Assembly (NCBI GenBank): GCA_026416815.1
Contig: JAOAEJ010000080.1
Location: forward strand, 1-64,000
Direction of reading: 5' to 3'
DNA length: 64,000 nt
Source: Clostridia bacterium
GTDB lineage: Bacteria; Bacillota; Clostridia; Acetivibrionales; DSM-2933
Every line of letters begins with the position of its first letter. Within the stretch, counting starts at the first letter, position 1. Below, in pieces: positions 27,986-38,259 of the stretch. The translations under genes and the position numbers were made by a program. The notes below the pieces were generated by a model. That model was given only the letters and a program-made list of their open reading frames with translations. It made no database searches and had not been told where the DNA came from.

Positions 27986-30900
27986 ATGCAAACTTTTAAA
28001 AAGGAAGACGTACAGGATATTTATTTTTTATCACCTATGCAGGAAGGGATGTTGTTCCATTCGCTGCTTAACACTGATTCTGAGGCTTATTTCCAGCAGC
28101 TTTCGTTTGATTTGACTGGAGATTTGGATATTGAACTCTTTGAAAAGAGTTTTAACTATATTGTTCAAAGATATGACATTCTCAGGACGGTGTTTGTGTA
28201 TGAAAAGGTTAAGAGAAGCGTTCAGGCTGTTTTGAAAACACGTCGTTCAAGTATATGCTTTGAGGATATATCACATTTAGACACTTGTAGTAAAGCGGAG
28301 TTTATTGAGGAGTTTAAGAGAAAGGACAGGGAAAAGGGCTTTAACCTGTCCAAGGATATGCTTATAAGGCTTGCGGTATTGAAAACATCCCCGCAGGCCT
28401 ACAGTGTTGTATTAAGCTTTCACCATATAGTTCTGGATGGCTGGTGTATTGGAATTGTTGTGAGGGAGCTTTTTGAAGCGTATAGGAGCTATAGGGACAA
28501 CAGGCCTGTGGAATTTGGAGCGGTACCTTCCTACAAGCAGTTCATAAACTGGCTGGAGGCAACGGATAAGAAGTCCGCTGCCCTTTACTGGGAAAAGTAC
28601 CTTGAGGGATATGCGCAAAAGGCTGCGCTGCCAAGGTTTAAGAAGTCGGGAGAGAGTGGAGAATATGTCCAGGACGAGATTAGCTTTATGCTTGAGGAAG
28701 GCTTGACAAAAGGGCTGGAGGGTATTGCAAAAGATAGCTTTGTAACCTTAAATACCGTATTTCAAGCAATATGGGGTTTGATACTCCAGAGATACAACAA
28801 TACCCGTGATGTAGTATTTGGTGCGGTTGTGTCGGGAAGACCTACTGACATAAGCGGCTTTGAAAAAATGGTGGGGCTGTTTATAAATACAATTCCTGTA
28901 CGTATAAGCTGTGATGGCGGAGAAAGCTTTGCTCAATTGATAAAAAGTGTGCAGCAGCAGACTTTAGCTTCGGAGGAATACAGTTATTTTCCCCTTAATG
29001 AAATACAGGCAAAAACGGAATTGAAACAGGATTTGATTGAAAACATTGTTGCTTTTGAAAACTATCCTCTGGATAAAGAGGTTATATCTTTGACGGGAGG
29101 AAAGGCTTCTGGGCTTGATTTAAGCAATGTCCAGATGTTTGAACAGACTACCTACGACTTGAATGTTCAGGTTATTCCAGGCAGCGAGTTGATGGTAAAA
29201 ATCAAGTTCAACTCCTCTGTCTATGAAAGAGAGACCATAGAAGCTGTAGAAGGTCATTTCAGGAAAATAGCCCGGACTATTATTGCGAATCCTGCTGCAG
29301 CTATTAAAGATATAGAGATTTTACAGGAAGAAGACAAAAGAAAATTATTGGTGGAGTTTAACGACACAGCTGCGGACTATCCGAGGGATATGACTATCCA
29401 CGGCATTTTTGAGCAGCAGGTGAGGAAAACGCCGGACAACATTGCAGTGGTGTTTGAGGACACTTATTTGACATACATGGAGCTGAACGATAAGGCCAAC
29501 AGCCTTGCCCTTATTCTGAGGGAAAAGGGAGTAAAGGCAGACAGTATCGTAGCTATTATGGTTGAGCGTTCGGTTGAGATGATATTGGGTATCATAGCCA
29601 TATTGAAGGCGGGAGGCGCATACCTGCCGGTAGACCCTACCTATCCGACTGATAGAATAAAATACATGATCGAGGACAGCGGCACCGGGATACTGCTGAC
29701 TCAAACCGAGTTGAAAGGTAGAGTAGAGTTTAACGAAATAATGATAGACCTGAAGGATGAAAGCCTGTACAGTGGCGTGTGTTCAAAAATTGAACATATA
29801 AATAAGCCCTCCGACATGGCCTATATAATCTATACCTCCGGTACAACAGGCAAACCCAAAGGAGTAATGATAGAACATGGAAACGTAGTCAGACTGATGT
29901 TTAATGACAGGATACAGTTTGATTTTAATGACAATGACGTTTGGACATTGTTCCATTCAATGTGCTTTGATTTTTCGGTATGGGAAATGTACGGCGCACT
30001 GCTGTACGGCGGAAAGCTTGTGGTAGTTTCCAAACTGACCGCAAGGGACACTGGGGAATACCTGAAGCTCTTGAAAAAGGAAAAAGTAACGGTATTAAAC
30101 CAGACCCCTACAGCATTTTATAACCTGATAGATGAAGAACTGAAATGTAGTGATAAAGAGCTTAGCGTAAGATACGTAGTATTCGGGGGCGAGGCATTAA
30201 AGCCTGTAAAGCTCAAAGCATGGAGACAAAAATATCCTGCGGTGAAGCTCATAAACATGTACGGCATTACTGAGACAACAGTACACGTCACATACAAGGA
30301 AATAACAGAACACGAAATAACCTTTAATATTTCAAACATAGGTAAGCCCATACCAACATTAACTACTTACATAGTAGACAGCGATATGAACCTGCTCCCA
30401 ATCGGTGCTGCTGGTGAAATGTGCGTAGGCGGCGACGGCGTAGCCCGCGGCTACTTGAACAGACCCGAACTAACAGCTGAAAAATTCGTCCAAAACCCAT
30501 TTATTAATGGAAAATGGAAAATTGATAATGGAGAATTGGAAGAAAGCAACTGTCAATTGTCCTCTGTCACCTGTCAACTGCTTTATCGCTCCGGTGACCT
30601 TGCACGTATGCTGCCTAATGGTGAAATGGAGTACCTTGGGAGGATAGATCATCAGGTAAAGATAAGAGGCCACAGAATAGAGTTAGGGGAGATTGAGACT
30701 CGTATTTTAAAGCACGTCTCAATAAAAGAAGCTGTTGTAATAGCCAGAGAAGATAAGGATGGAAACAAATACCTCTGTGCATACATTGTGTCTGAAGTAA
30801 GCATGACGGTTTCCCAGCTCAGAGAGTATCTATCGAAGGATTTGCCTGAGTACATGATACCGTCCTACTTCATACAGTTGGATAAAATCCCTATGACCTC

Positions 30901-33900
30901 AAACGGTAAGGTGGACAGGAAAGCCCTGCCTATTCCCGATGGAAGCATAAATACCGGAACCGAATACAAGGCACCGGGAAACGAATTGGAAGAAAAGTTC
31001 GCTAAAATATGGGCTGAGGTTTTGGGTGTTGAAAAGCTTGGGGTTAATGAAAACTTCTTTGATTTGGGCGGAGATTCTATAAAGGCTATAAGCCTTATAA
31101 GCAGGATGAACAAGGCTCTTAACTCCAATATCCAGATGAAGCATATCTATACCAGCCCAACTATAGAACAAATTGCAGCATTAATGGACACGGCGGCTCA
31201 GCCGGAGGTTGAGTACGACTTAAAGCAGGGCTTGAAGCTTATTGAAGATGTAAAGCAGGGTATTCTTAAAGATGAAAAACAAGCTGTGTTATTGCCGGAA
31301 GGTTATGAGGATTTTTACCCTTTAAGCCAGATACAGCAGGGTATGATTTTCTATTCAAAGCTAAAGCCTGAAGAGCCGATATACCATGACCAGTTTGTAT
31401 ATAATATAAAATTCAAAAAGTTTGACTTGAAGGTTTATCTTGAGACACTGGATTTACTTACTCAAAGGCACCCTATAATGAGGACGGTTTTTAATAGTGA
31501 ATGCTTTAGCAGGGATATCCAGATAGTTCACAAAAGGCTGCTTCCTGAGGTGGTTTTGGAAGATATATCGTGTATGTCCTATGAAGATAGGGGAATGTAC
31601 ATTAAGAACTACCTTCAGAAGGATTTGAAAAACAAATTCAAGTTTGACAATGATCTGATGTGGAGAATGAGAGTATTCAAGCACGATACCGAAAGCTACA
31701 GTATAGTGCTGTGCTGTCAGCATGCTATTCTTGACGGGTGGAGTGTGGCTACCTTTATCAGTGAGCTTCTTGAGATTTATAATACATTGATAGAAGGCGG
31801 AAAGTATGAGGTCACGAAGCTAAAAAGCAGTTATAAGGATTATGTGGCTATAAACCTAAGCAGGAGAATAGCACCGAAAAGTCAGGAGTTCTGGAAGGAT
31901 ACTTTAAAGGGATTTACACGCAACAAGCTGCCCTTTAATATTTCCAGCAAAAAAATTGACGATGTAAGAGGAAGTAAGATATTTAGAAGAAACTTAAGCA
32001 AAGAGCTGCTGCATTCGTTGGAACAGCAGGGGAAGAAGTACGGGTGTACTCTTAAGGAGCTTTGCCTGAGTGCTTACATATACCTGCTAGGTATTATTAC
32101 TATCGAAAATGATATTGTAACAGGGGTGGTAACCCATGACAGGCCGGTTATTGAGGATGGAGAGAGGATTTTAGGCTGCTTCTTAAATACTGTGCCTATG
32201 AGAGTTCGTCTAGGTGAAACTATACATAAGCTGGAACTGCTAAAAGGCGTAAAGGACTTCCTCGTCAAATCTAAAAGCAATGAGCTGTTCTTGGCTGATA
32301 TAGCTGCAATTGTAGGAGAAGTTAATACCGGCACCGGCAATCCGATTTTTGATACGTTGTTTAACTTCATTGACTTCCATGTCTTGAAGAATGCTCAAAT
32401 AAAGAATGCAATAAGTTCAGCGGATGAAAGCCTGCAAATGGATTCAAATGAGATGACCAATACACTGTTTGACCTTGAGGTTTCAAGGACTTTGGACAAT
32501 TTCGGTTTGCAGATTAAGTATTCGCCCAACTACTTTTATGATAATGATATTGAAACAGCCTTCAACCTGTACGGCAGGATTCTTGAAAAATTCGCCGATG
32601 ACAGGTGTGAGGTGTTTGAAGTTGAAACTCTGATAACTGACGAAGAGAAACAAAGTATTTTATATGATTTTAACAATACCGATGTTGAGTATGCTTACCA
32701 CAAGACAATGCACCAGTTGTTTGAAGAGCAGGCAGAACGGACTCCCGATAACGTAGCGCTGGTATTTGAAGGCAAGAAGCTTTTATACAGGGAATTGAAC
32801 GAGAGGGCAAACCAGCTGGCAAGGCTCTTAATTGATAAGGGGGTCAAATGCGGCGACAATGTGGCATTGATTGCGGACAGAAGCTTTGAGATGATAATAG
32901 GAATGCTGGGAATTCTGAAGGCCGGAGGGGCGTATGTTCCGGTAGACCCTGCATACCCTGCAGCAAGGCGGGAGTATATAGCAAACAACTCAAATGTATC
33001 GGCTGTTGTGGTTGATAAGGAATATGACATAGATTTTGAGAATGTAGTTAAGATAGATTACTCGGTGATGGATGGGTACTCTGTTGAGAACACAGGACTC
33101 CACAAGGATTCCACCGACCTGGCGTACATAATTTATACTTCAGGTTCCACAGGGCTGCCCAAGGGTGTAATGATTGAGCACCATTCGGCTGTAAACCTTA
33201 TTAGCTGGGTAAACAAAGAGTTTAATGTGGGTGAAAAGGACACTCTGCTGTTTATTACTTCCATGTGCTTTGACTTATCGGTGTACGACATCTTTGGTAT
33301 GCTTGCGAGCGGCGGCAGGATTGTAATAGCAAGGAAAGAGCAGGTACAGGACCCTGATGAACTGAAGAAGCTGTTGAAAGACGAAAGGATTACCTTCTGG
33401 GATTCAGTGCCTTCAACCATGAACTATATAGTAAATACACTGGAAGATAGCCGCGAGGCGTATATCCAAGAGGATTTGAGATTAGCTTTCATGAGCGGTG
33501 ACTGGATTCCTGTTAAACTGCCCGACAGGATAAAGAAATACTTCCCCAACTGCAGGGTTATAAGTCTCGGCGGTGCGACTGAGGGAACTGTGTGGTCTAT
33601 TTATTATCCTATTGAAAAGGTGACAGAATATCAGACCAGCATACCTTACGGCAGGCCTATGGATAACAACTATTTTTACATACTGGATGACAATAAAAGC
33701 ATTGCGCCTTATGGAGTGGCTGGGGAGCTTTACATAGGCGGCGTGGGTGTTGCCAGGGGATACGCCAATGACCCTCAGAAGACTGAGGCTTCATTTGTAA
33801 AGGATAGGTTTGCAAGACGTAATAATGCAATGATGTATAAGACGGGAGACCTTGGAAGGATGCTCCCTGACGGTAATATTGAGTTTTTGGGAAGAAAGGA

Positions 33901-36900
33901 CCATCAGGTAAAGATAAGAGGCTACAGGGTGGAGCTTGGAGAGATTGAGAACCAGCTTCTCAAGCACCCTTCCATAAAGGAAACGGTTGTCATCGACAGG
34001 GCAGATTCAAGCGGCAATAAATATCTGTGTGCCTATATGGTGTCCGACAGGGAATTGACTCCAACCGAGCTAAGGGACCACCTCTCGAAAGAGCTGCCCG
34101 ACTATATGATACCTTCATATTTTATCAGGCTGGATAAACTGCCGCTGACCCCTAACGGAAAGATGGACAGAAAAGCTCTGCCTGAGCCGTCGGAAAGCGT
34201 CAATACCGGGACGGAATACGTAATGCCTGCCAACTCTACCGAGGAAAAGCTCCAGAAGGTATGGCAGGAGATACTTGAAATAGAAAGAATCGGTGTGACT
34301 GATAACTTCTTCGAGCTTGGAGGGCACTCCTTGAAGGCCACTTCCATGGCTTCAAGGATACACAGAGAACTTGATGTTGAGATTCCTTTGAGAGAGGTGT
34401 TCAGGCTTACCACTATAAGAGAGCTTGCGGAATATATAGACGAAGCTAACAAGAATATCTACTCATTGATGGAGCGGGTAGCGGAAAGAGACTATTACCC
34501 TGTATCGTCAGCTCAGAAGAGGATGTTCCTGTTAAACAGGATAGACAGCACCGGCACCAGCTACAATCTGCCTAATGTAATGACGGTTGAGGGAATGTTA
34601 AGCAAGGAACGTTTTGAGAAGGTGTTTAAAGCACTTATATCCAGGCATGAGGCCCTAAGAACCTCCTTTGAGATTGTAGAAGGGGAGCCTGTACAGAGGA
34701 TACACAAATGTGTGGATTTTGAAGTGGAGTATGATGAACTGTGCAGTGGTGAAAGGGAAGCTATAAAGGAATTCATACGCCCATTTGATTTGAGCAAAGC
34801 TCCTTCGATGAGGATTAAGCTTGTAAAGCTGGCACAGGACAGGCATTTGATGTTGTTTGATATACATCATATTGTTTCTGACGGTATGTCGGCGGGGATT
34901 CTGGTAAAGGAATTTACCGAGCTGTACAACGATAGAGAGCTTCCTGCTTTGCGGATACAATACAGGGATTTTGCTGTGTGGCAGAATAATATTCTCAAAT
35001 CAAATGCTATTGAGCAGCAGGAGCAGTACTGGCTTGATGTGTTTAAAGAAGAAGTGCCTGTACTCAATATGCCTACCGATTACCCAAGGCCGTCGGTTCA
35101 GAACTTCGATGGAGACAGGATTAGGTTTGAGATAAACAAAGACCTGACGGAAGGGCTACACAATATATGCTCTAAGACCGGGGCAACAATGTATATGGTG
35201 CTGCTGGCGGCATATAACGTTTTACTGTATAAATATACCGGACAAGAGGATATAGTAGTAGGTTCACCTATAGCAGGAAGGAATAATACCGAGCTCGACA
35301 ATTTAGTTGGAATGTTTGTAAATACTCTTGCCATGCGGAATTGCCCTCAGGGTACCAAAGCATTTTATGAGTTCTTAGAAAATGTAAAAGAGAATTCACT
35401 AAAGGCATATGAAAACCAGGATTACCAGTTTGAAGAGCTGGTGGACAAGCTGGATTTAGCCAGAGATTTGAGCAGAAATCCATTGTTTGATACTATGTTT
35501 GTGCTTCAAAACGCCTATGCTCAGCCTATAGAGGTTGAAGGGCTCAAACTGCTTCCTTATGAGTTTGAAAACCCTACAGCTCAGTTTGACCTGAAGCTAA
35601 GTGCAGTGGAAAAAGATGGTACTGTAGAATGTGAACTGGAATTCTGTACAAAGCTCTTTGCTGCTGAAACAATGGAAAGGCTGGCAGGACATCTGGTGAA
35701 CATAGTAAGAGCAGTGGTTGATAATCCTGCAATAAGGCTGTATGAAATAGACATGCTTTCGAAGCAGGAGAAAAGGCATATTCTTGTTGACTTCAATAAT
35801 ACAGAGGCTGTTTATCCGAAGCATAAGACGATTCATGGGATGTTTGAGGAACAGGTCTGCAAGGTTCCTGACAACACGGCGGTTATTTTTGGTGAGAGCA
35901 GTCTTACATACAGTGAATTGAATGAGAAGTCCAACCAGCTTGCAAGGGTTCTGAGGGAAAAGGGTGTAGGGGCAGAAAGCATAGTAGGCATAATGTTGGA
36001 ACGTTCTGCCGAAATGATGATTGGCATAATGGCTATATTGAAAGCCGGTGGCGCTTACCTGCCCATAAGTCCTTCATACCCTGCTGATAGGATACAATAC
36101 ATGCTGGAAGACAGCGGCACAGCAGTGCTGCTGGTACAAAACCGCTTGCAGGACAAGGTGGAGTTTGCTGGTCATGTAATAGACTTGAACGATACTAGTC
36201 TGTACAGGGGTGAAGGCTCAAACCTTGGTCCAATAGCTGGACCTAACAATCTGGCTTATGTGATATACACCTCCGGCTCGACAGGAAAGCCTAAGGGTGC
36301 GATGATAGAGCACTATTCGGTAATAAACAGGATTAACTGGATGCACAAAAGCTATCCTATAGGGTATGAGGATGTAATTCTGCAGAAGACTCCGTTTACC
36401 TTTGACGTATCGGTGTGGGAGTTATTCTGGTGGTCGTTTATCGGGGCAAAGGTATGCTTCCTTGAACCGGGAGGGGAAAAGGAACCGGCTAAAATTGTTG
36501 AAGCCATATATAAACATAAAGTTACTACAATGCATTTTGTACCGTCTATGTTAAGTGTATTTTTAGAATACGTAGAAGGATTGGATGATTATGATAAACT
36601 GGCAAGCCTGCGGCAGGTATTTGCCAGCGGTGAGGCGCTAAGCCTCCAGCAGGTTTACAAGTTCAACAGGCTGCTTAACAAAAACTGCGGTACCAAGCTG
36701 CACAACCTGTACGGACCTACCGAAGCTACTGTGGACGTATCCTATTTCGATTGCTCAACAGGGGAGGATTTAAGGTGTGTACCTATAGGAAAGCCTATTG
36801 ACAATATAAAGCTCTACATAGTGGACAAGAACAACAAACTCCAACCAATAGGAGTCCCCGGTGAACTATGTATCTCCGGCGATGGCGTAGGCCGCGGCTA

Positions 36901-38239
36901 CCTGAACAGGCCGGAGCTGACCGCAGAAAAGTTTGTACCAAACCCGTTTGCAACTGGAAAATTGCAACTGGAAAATGGAGGATTAGATAACTGTCAATTG
37001 TCAACTGTCAATTGTCAACTGATGTATCGGACCGGTGATCTTACAAGGTGGCTCCCCGATGGAAACATTGAGTTCCTGGGCAGGATAGACCATCAGGTTA
37101 AGATAAGAGGCTTCAGGATTGAGTTGGGTGAGATTGAGAGGCAGCTTGCGGCTTATGAAGGTATTAGGGATTGTGTGGTTGTTGTGAAGGAACGGGGCTC
37201 CGATGACAAGTATCTTGCTGCATATTATGTGGCGGATGAGGAGATTAAGGTGCCGGAACTTATGATGTACCTGTCCCAAAGCTTGCCTGACTACATGGTT
37301 CCGGGGGTTTATGTGCATATGTCACAATTACCTCTGTCTCCTAATGGAAAGGTTGACAGAAAGGCTTTGCCGGAGCCGGAGTTTAACCGCTCAGGTATGG
37401 AGCTGGAGTATGCGGCACCTTCTACTGATATTGAAAAGGTGTTGGCGGGTATATGGCAGGATGTATTGAAACTCGAGCTGATAGGGGTGAATGACAATTT
37501 CTTTGAGCTTGGAGGAAACTCTCTGAAGCTGGTTACTATGCATATGCAGCTTGAGAAGCATTATCCGGGAAGGGTGAAGGTGACAGACCTGTTTGCATAC
37601 TCTACGGTTTCAAAGCTGGCTCAGTTTATTGAGAAGGGTCAGGGTGGTGAGCAGGTTGAAGTAGTAATTAAGACGCAGGAGTTTCCTTCGGAATACTTCA
37701 CGCAGGTAGGTGAAAGCAGCGAAGGCAGTGTGCTTAAGCTCAAGCTGGATGACGCTGCGTATCAGGGGCTTATGTCAATGTGCGGTGCAAATGATGTTGA
37801 ACTGCATGATGTGCTTGTTGGGGCGTTTATGTACCTGATGTCTGAGATTACCGAGAAGCAGGGTGTTGCTTTACAGACCACAACCGGGTATGGGAGAGTT
37901 GTACCTGTTGAGGTGGATTTTGAGGGTGTTGAGGATTTGGGGCAGTTGTACAGGTTGGTTAGAGATAGGCGTATGACTGGGGTGGATTCTCACGAGGTAC
38001 AGGTTCTAGATACTGTGATTGCGGGCAAGAGGGATAGTGAAGCTGCTGTTCTGGTGTGTGGTGATATTGGGGTGTCTAGTTCTATGCGTACGGTGTTTGA
38101 TGTTATTCTTAGGTTTAGTGAGGATGGCGGAGTTACGTTTGCTTGTGAGTATGATGGTGCCAGGGTTAGGAGAAGGAAGGTTGAGGAGCTGCTGTACGCT
38201 TATGTTAAGCTGATTAGGATTATGTTGGAGAATGATTAG
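27986..38239 (+). CDS. NRPS modules 2-4: C-A(Thr)-T, C-A(Cys-like)-T, C-A(Ser)-T, plus half C domain
   Basis: 3417 residues. The N-terminus (KEDVQDIYFLSPMQEGMLF) is very like the TycB acceptor for NRPS1. Module 2: C with HHIVLDGW; A pocket D-F-W-N-V-G-M-V-H, the Thr code; carrier S1031. Module 3: C with QHAILDGW, first His replaced by Gln; A pocket D-L-Y-D-F-S-L-V-W, nearest Cys types but uncertain; carrier GGHS near 2110. Module 4: C with HHIVSDG near 2294; A pocket D-V-W-H-F-S-L-V-D, the Ser code; carrier GGNS near 3175. Residues about 3215-3417 resemble only the C-terminal half of a condensation domain (LHDVLVGAFMYLM, DLGQLYRLVRDRR, FDVILRFSE) and lack the HHxxxDG half. No epimerase or thioesterase is present, so the chain must pass to the downstream KS. 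A domains 1 and 3 carry the in-frame repeat. Confidence 0.95.
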   Translation: MQTFKKEDVQDIYFLSPMQEGMLFHSLLNTDSEAYFQQLSFDLTGDLDIELFEKSFNYIVQRYDILRTVFVYEKVKRSVQAVLKTRRSSICFEDISHLDTCSKAEFIEEFKRKDREKGFNLSKDMLIRLAVLKTSPQAYSVVLSFHHIVLDGWCIGIVVRELFEAYRSYRDNRPVEFGAVPSYKQFINWLEATDKKSAALYWEKYLEGYAQKAALPRFKKSGESGEYVQDEISFMLEEGLTKGLEGIAKDSFVTLNTVFQAIWGLILQRYNNTRDVVFGAVVSGRPTDISGFEKMVGLFINTIPVRISCDGGESFAQLIKSVQQQTLASEEYSYFPLNEIQAKTELKQDLIENIVAFENYPLDKEVISLTGGKASGLDLSNVQMFEQTTYDLNVQVIPGSELMVKIKFNSSVYERETIEAVEGHFRKIARTIIANPAAAIKDIEILQEEDKRKLLVEFNDTAADYPRDMTIHGIFEQQVRKTPDNIAVVFEDTYLTYMELNDKANSLALILREKGVKADSIVAIMVERSVEMILGIIAILKAGGAYLPVDPTYPTDRIKYMIEDSGTGILLTQTELKGRVEFNEIMIDLKDESLYSGVCSKIEHINKPSDMAYIIYTSGTTGKPKGVMIEHGNVVRLMFNDRIQFDFNDNDVWTLFHSMCFDFSVWEMYGALLYGGKLVVVSKLTARDTGEYLKLLKKEKVTVLNQTPTAFYNLIDEELKCSDKELSVRYVVFGGEALKPVKLKAWRQKYPAVKLINMYGITETTVHVTYKEITEHEITFNISNIGKPIPTLTTYIVDSDMNLLPIGAAGEMCVGGDGVARGYLNRPELTAEKFVQNPFINGKWKIDNGELEESNCQLSSVTCQLLYRSGDLARMLPNGEMEYLGRIDHQVKIRGHRIELGEIETRILKHVSIKEAVVIAREDKDGNKYLCAYIVSEVSMTVSQLREYLSKDLPEYMIPSYFIQLDKIPMTSNGKVDRKALPIPDGSINTGTEYKAPGNELEEKFAKIWAEVLGVEKLGVNENFFDLGGDSIKAISLISRMNKALNSNIQMKHIYTSPTIEQIAALMDTAAQPEVEYDLKQGLKLIEDVKQGILKDEKQAVLLPEGYEDFYPLSQIQQGMIFYSKLKPEEPIYHDQFVYNIKFKKFDLKVYLETLDLLTQRHPIMRTVFNSECFSRDIQIVHKRLLPEVVLEDISCMSYEDRGMYIKNYLQKDLKNKFKFDNDLMWRMRVFKHDTESYSIVLCCQHAILDGWSVATFISELLEIYNTLIEGGKYEVTKLKSSYKDYVAINLSRRIAPKSQEFWKDTLKGFTRNKLPFNISSKKIDDVRGSKIFRRNLSKELLHSLEQQGKKYGCTLKELCLSAYIYLLGIITIENDIVTGVVTHDRPVIEDGERILGCFLNTVPMRVRLGETIHKLELLKGVKDFLVKSKSNELFLADIAAIVGEVNTGTGNPIFDTLFNFIDFHVLKNAQIKNAISSADESLQMDSNEMTNTLFDLEVSRTLDNFGLQIKYSPNYFYDNDIETAFNLYGRILEKFADDRCEVFEVETLITDEEKQSILYDFNNTDVEYAYHKTMHQLFEEQAERTPDNVALVFEGKKLLYRELNERANQLARLLIDKGVKCGDNVALIADRSFEMIIGMLGILKAGGAYVPVDPAYPAARREYIANNSNVSAVVVDKEYDIDFENVVKIDYSVMDGYSVENTGLHKDSTDLAYIIYTSGSTGLPKGVMIEHHSAVNLISWVNKEFNVGEKDTLLFITSMCFDLSVYDIFGMLASGGRIVIARKEQVQDPDELKKLLKDERITFWDSVPSTMNYIVNTLEDSREAYIQEDLRLAFMSGDWIPVKLPDRIKKYFPNCRVISLGGATEGTVWSIYYPIEKVTEYQTSIPYGRPMDNNYFYILDDNKSIAPYGVAGELYIGGVGVARGYANDPQKTEASFVKDRFARRNNAMMYKTGDLGRMLPDGNIEFLGRKDHQVKIRGYRVELGEIENQLLKHPSIKETVVIDRADSSGNKYLCAYMVSDRELTPTELRDHLSKELPDYMIPSYFIRLDKLPLTPNGKMDRKALPEPSESVNTGTEYVMPANSTEEKLQKVWQEILEIERIGVTDNFFELGGHSLKATSMASRIHRELDVEIPLREVFRLTTIRELAEYIDEANKNIYSLMERVAERDYYPVSSAQKRMFLLNRIDSTGTSYNLPNVMTVEGMLSKERFEKVFKALISRHEALRTSFEIVEGEPVQRIHKCVDFEVEYDELCSGEREAIKEFIRPFDLSKAPSMRIKLVKLAQDRHLMLFDIHHIVSDGMSAGILVKEFTELYNDRELPALRIQYRDFAVWQNNILKSNAIEQQEQYWLDVFKEEVPVLNMPTDYPRPSVQNFDGDRIRFEINKDLTEGLHNICSKTGATMYMVLLAAYNVLLYKYTGQEDIVVGSPIAGRNNTELDNLVGMFVNTLAMRNCPQGTKAFYEFLENVKENSLKAYENQDYQFEELVDKLDLARDLSRNPLFDTMFVLQNAYAQPIEVEGLKLLPYEFENPTAQFDLKLSAVEKDGTVECELEFCTKLFAAETMERLAGHLVNIVRAVVDNPAIRLYEIDMLSKQEKRHILVDFNNTEAVYPKHKTIHGMFEEQVCKVPDNTAVIFGESSLTYSELNEKSNQLARVLREKGVGAESIVGIMLERSAEMMIGIMAILKAGGAYLPISPSYPADRIQYMLEDSGTAVLLVQNRLQDKVEFAGHVIDLNDTSLYRGEGSNLGPIAGPNNLAYVIYTSGSTGKPKGAMIEHYSVINRINWMHKSYPIGYEDVILQKTPFTFDVSVWELFWWSFIGAKVCFLEPGGEKEPAKIVEAIYKHKVTTMHFVPSMLSVFLEYVEGLDDYDKLASLRQVFASGEALSLQQVYKFNRLLNKNCGTKLHNLYGPTEATVDVSYFDCSTGEDLRCVPIGKPIDNIKLYIVDKNNKLQPIGVPGELCISGDGVGRGYLNRPELTAEKFVPNPFATGKLQLENGGLDNCQLSTVNCQLMYRTGDLTRWLPDGNIEFLGRIDHQVKIRGFRIELGEIERQLAAYEGIRDCVVVVKERGSDDKYLAAYYVADEEIKVPELMMYLSQSLPDYMVPGVYVHMSQLPLSPNGKVDRKALPEPEFNRSGMELEYAAPSTDIEKVLAGIWQDVLKLELIGVNDNFFELGGNSLKLVTMHMQLEKHYPGRVKVTDLFAYSTVSKLAQFIEKGQGGEQVEVVIKTQEFPSEYFTQVGESSEGSVLKLKLDDAAYQGLMSMCGANDVELHDVLVGAFMYLMSEITEKQGVALQTTTGYGRVVPVEVDFEGVEDLGQLYRLVRDRRMTGVDSHEVQVLDTVIAGKRDSEAAVLVCGDIGVSSSMRTVFDVILRFSEDGGVTFACEYDGARVRRRKVEELLYAYVKLIRIMLEND
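30508..30580 (+). repeat. In-frame palindromic/heptad repeat, copy 2 (Thr A domain)
   Basis: TGGAAAATTGATAATGGAG and GAATTGG are followed by heptad-like CAACTGTCAATTGTCC, then CTGTCAACTG. It encodes IDNGELEESNCQLSSVTCQL at the same linker as the copies at 26771 and 36951. Confidence 0.85.
36951..37021 (+). repeat. In-frame palindromic/heptad repeat, copy 3 (Ser A domain)
   Basis: Contains the cleanest heptads: CAATTGT, CAACTGT, CAATTGT, CAACTG, preceded by GGAAAATTG-type units. It encodes NCQLSTVNCQL at the same A-domain linker as the other copies. Confidence 0.88.
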
Positions 38240-38259
38240 GTTTTTTGTGTGCTGTGGAC

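Noticed and set aside
37630-38239. Complete fifth condensation domain in NRPS2
   Set aside because: Only about 200 residues remain after the carrier domain and the HHxxxDG lobe is missing.
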